DNA of 64,000 bases. Source: Roseomonas sp. CECT 9278 (GTDB taxonomy: Bacteria; Pseudomonadota; Alphaproteobacteria; Acetobacterales; Acetobacteraceae). The stretch is taken from assembly GCF_918698155.1 (NCBI RefSeq), contig NZ_CAKKLX010000013.1, positions 56,192-120,191 of the forward strand. Direction: 5' to 3'. The notes under the pieces were generated by a model. The model was given only the letters and a program-made list of their open reading frames with translations, was not told where the DNA came from and did not search any database. The position numbers were made by a program, and so were the translations under genes. Positions 63,643 to 64,000 of this stretch are shown here, in pieces (positions within the stretch are counted from its first letter, which is position 1; the number at the start of each line of letters is the position of its first letter).

Positions 63643-64000
63643 CTAAGTCGAGAGCTCGAAGCCGGACACCGCCGCCTCGCGCGCCAGGCCAAGGCTCTCG
63701 GCGAAATTGTCGCGCTTGGCGAGGTTCGTCGCCGCCAGCACGCGCAGCGGCCCGCCGGCGCCGGCGGCGGCGGGCGCCGCGCGTTCCGCCACCTGGAAGG
63801 CGCCCGACGGCGCATAGCCGCGCAGCCCGCCCTGCCCTTCGACCAGCGCGAAGCCCGATTGCGCCGGGCGGACGGTCACCGGCTGGCCGGCGGCGACCCG
63901 GCCGATCTCCGGCGCGCCGGATTCCGGGCGCAGGCGCAGCGGCACGGTGGCGGCCGCCACGACGCGGCGCGTCGGCCCGCCGCGGCGCGCGGCCTGGGCG
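63643..64000 (-). CDS. SH3-domain protein, C-terminal part
   Basis: The frame is open through the window edge, so the start and any signal peptide lie outside; the first visible residues read AQAARRGGPTRR, which may follow a signal cleavage site. A bacterial SH3-type domain is seen in VPLRLRPESGAPEIGRVAAGQPVTV and QGGLRGYAPSGAFQVA. The end LAATNLAKRDNFAESLGLAREA is helical. Such domains often bind cell-wall peptides. A 270-base gene-free gap separates it from parE. The role is unknown. Confidence 0.65.
   Translation of the reverse strand, partial: AQAARRGGPTRRVVAAATVPLRLRPESGAPEIGRVAAGQPVTVRPAQSGFALVEGQGGLRGYAPSGAFQVAERAAPAAAGAGGPLRVLAATNLAKRDNFAESLGLAREAAVSGFELST

Overview
The window is 64 kb of very GC-rich DNA packed with short-spaced or overlapping genes on both strands. 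It carries many solute-binding proteins of the Bug/TTT family, a homospermidine synthase, and a PII-glnA pair. Together these fit an environmental alphaproteobacterium, most likely an Acetobacteraceae/Roseomonas-like member of the Rhodospirillales. This is inferred from gene content and base composition; no rRNA or tRNA gene is visible, and no insertion sequence, phage or CRISPR array was found.

Layout. 1-6.1 kb: a broken-off amidase, a small PhnA-like protein, a fumarylacetoacetase-type hydrolase, an M20 peptidase and three Bug solute-binding proteins. 6.1-9.5 kb: a thioesterase, a UPF0114 membrane protein, a DenD-like sugar-acid dehydrogenase and diaminopropionate ammonia-lyase. 9.5-13.8 kb: a complete ugpBAEC glycerol-3-phosphate ABC importer. 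13.9-16.1 kb: two orphan binding proteins. 16.2-21.3 kb: a tightly coupled oxidoreductase operon with a 60-residue membrane protein, then an EamA exporter and a hydrolase. 21.3-24.8 kb: ornithine decarboxylase plus homospermidine synthase behind a long structured leader. 24.8-29.3 kb: an acyl-CoA dehydrogenase, a phosphoesterase, an unusual photolyase-like protein and a DNA glycosylase. 29.3-32.3 kb: a TRAP transporter with a 50-codon gene wedged between dctQ and dctM. 32.8-45.3 kb: mixed metabolism, including TerC, lactate permease, metallo-hydrolase, GGCT-like protein, reductases, TerB-like protein, M20 peptidase, TauD-like oxygenase, a racemase-fold protein without its cysteines, a decayed methyltransferase and a zinc peptidase. 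45.4-49.2 kb: a second TRAP system and an orphan TAXI protein. 49.3-55.1 kb: an RTX-type secreted protein, an M81 peptidase, small proteins and an aminotransferase. 55.3-57.5 kb: glnB-glnA with a candidate sigma-54 promoter and a clean terminator. 57.5-64 kb: a class V aminotransferase divergent from an XRE regulator, an FAD monooxygenase, a train of hairpins, parE, and the end of an SH3-domain protein.

How it works together. Uptake dominates: ten periplasmic binding proteins (five Bug, two DctP, one TAXI, one UgpB, one LivJ-type), most with a twin-arginine-like start, yet only three permease sets. The enzymes around them (amidase, M20, FAH, FAD monooxygenase, SDRs, DenD, DpaL) suit scavenging of organic acids, amino-acid derivatives and aromatic or plant-derived compounds. 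Nitrogen control (PII/GS) and polyamine synthesis are the recognisable core pathways.

Most unusual items: the 50-codon gene coupled on both sides between dctQ and dctM; a photolyase-like protein that appears domain-permuted; an ornithine decarboxylase with an N-terminal nonapeptide repeat behind a 20-bp leader hairpin; a two-dyad operator region upstream of the XRE gene; and a run of five hairpins between convergent genes.
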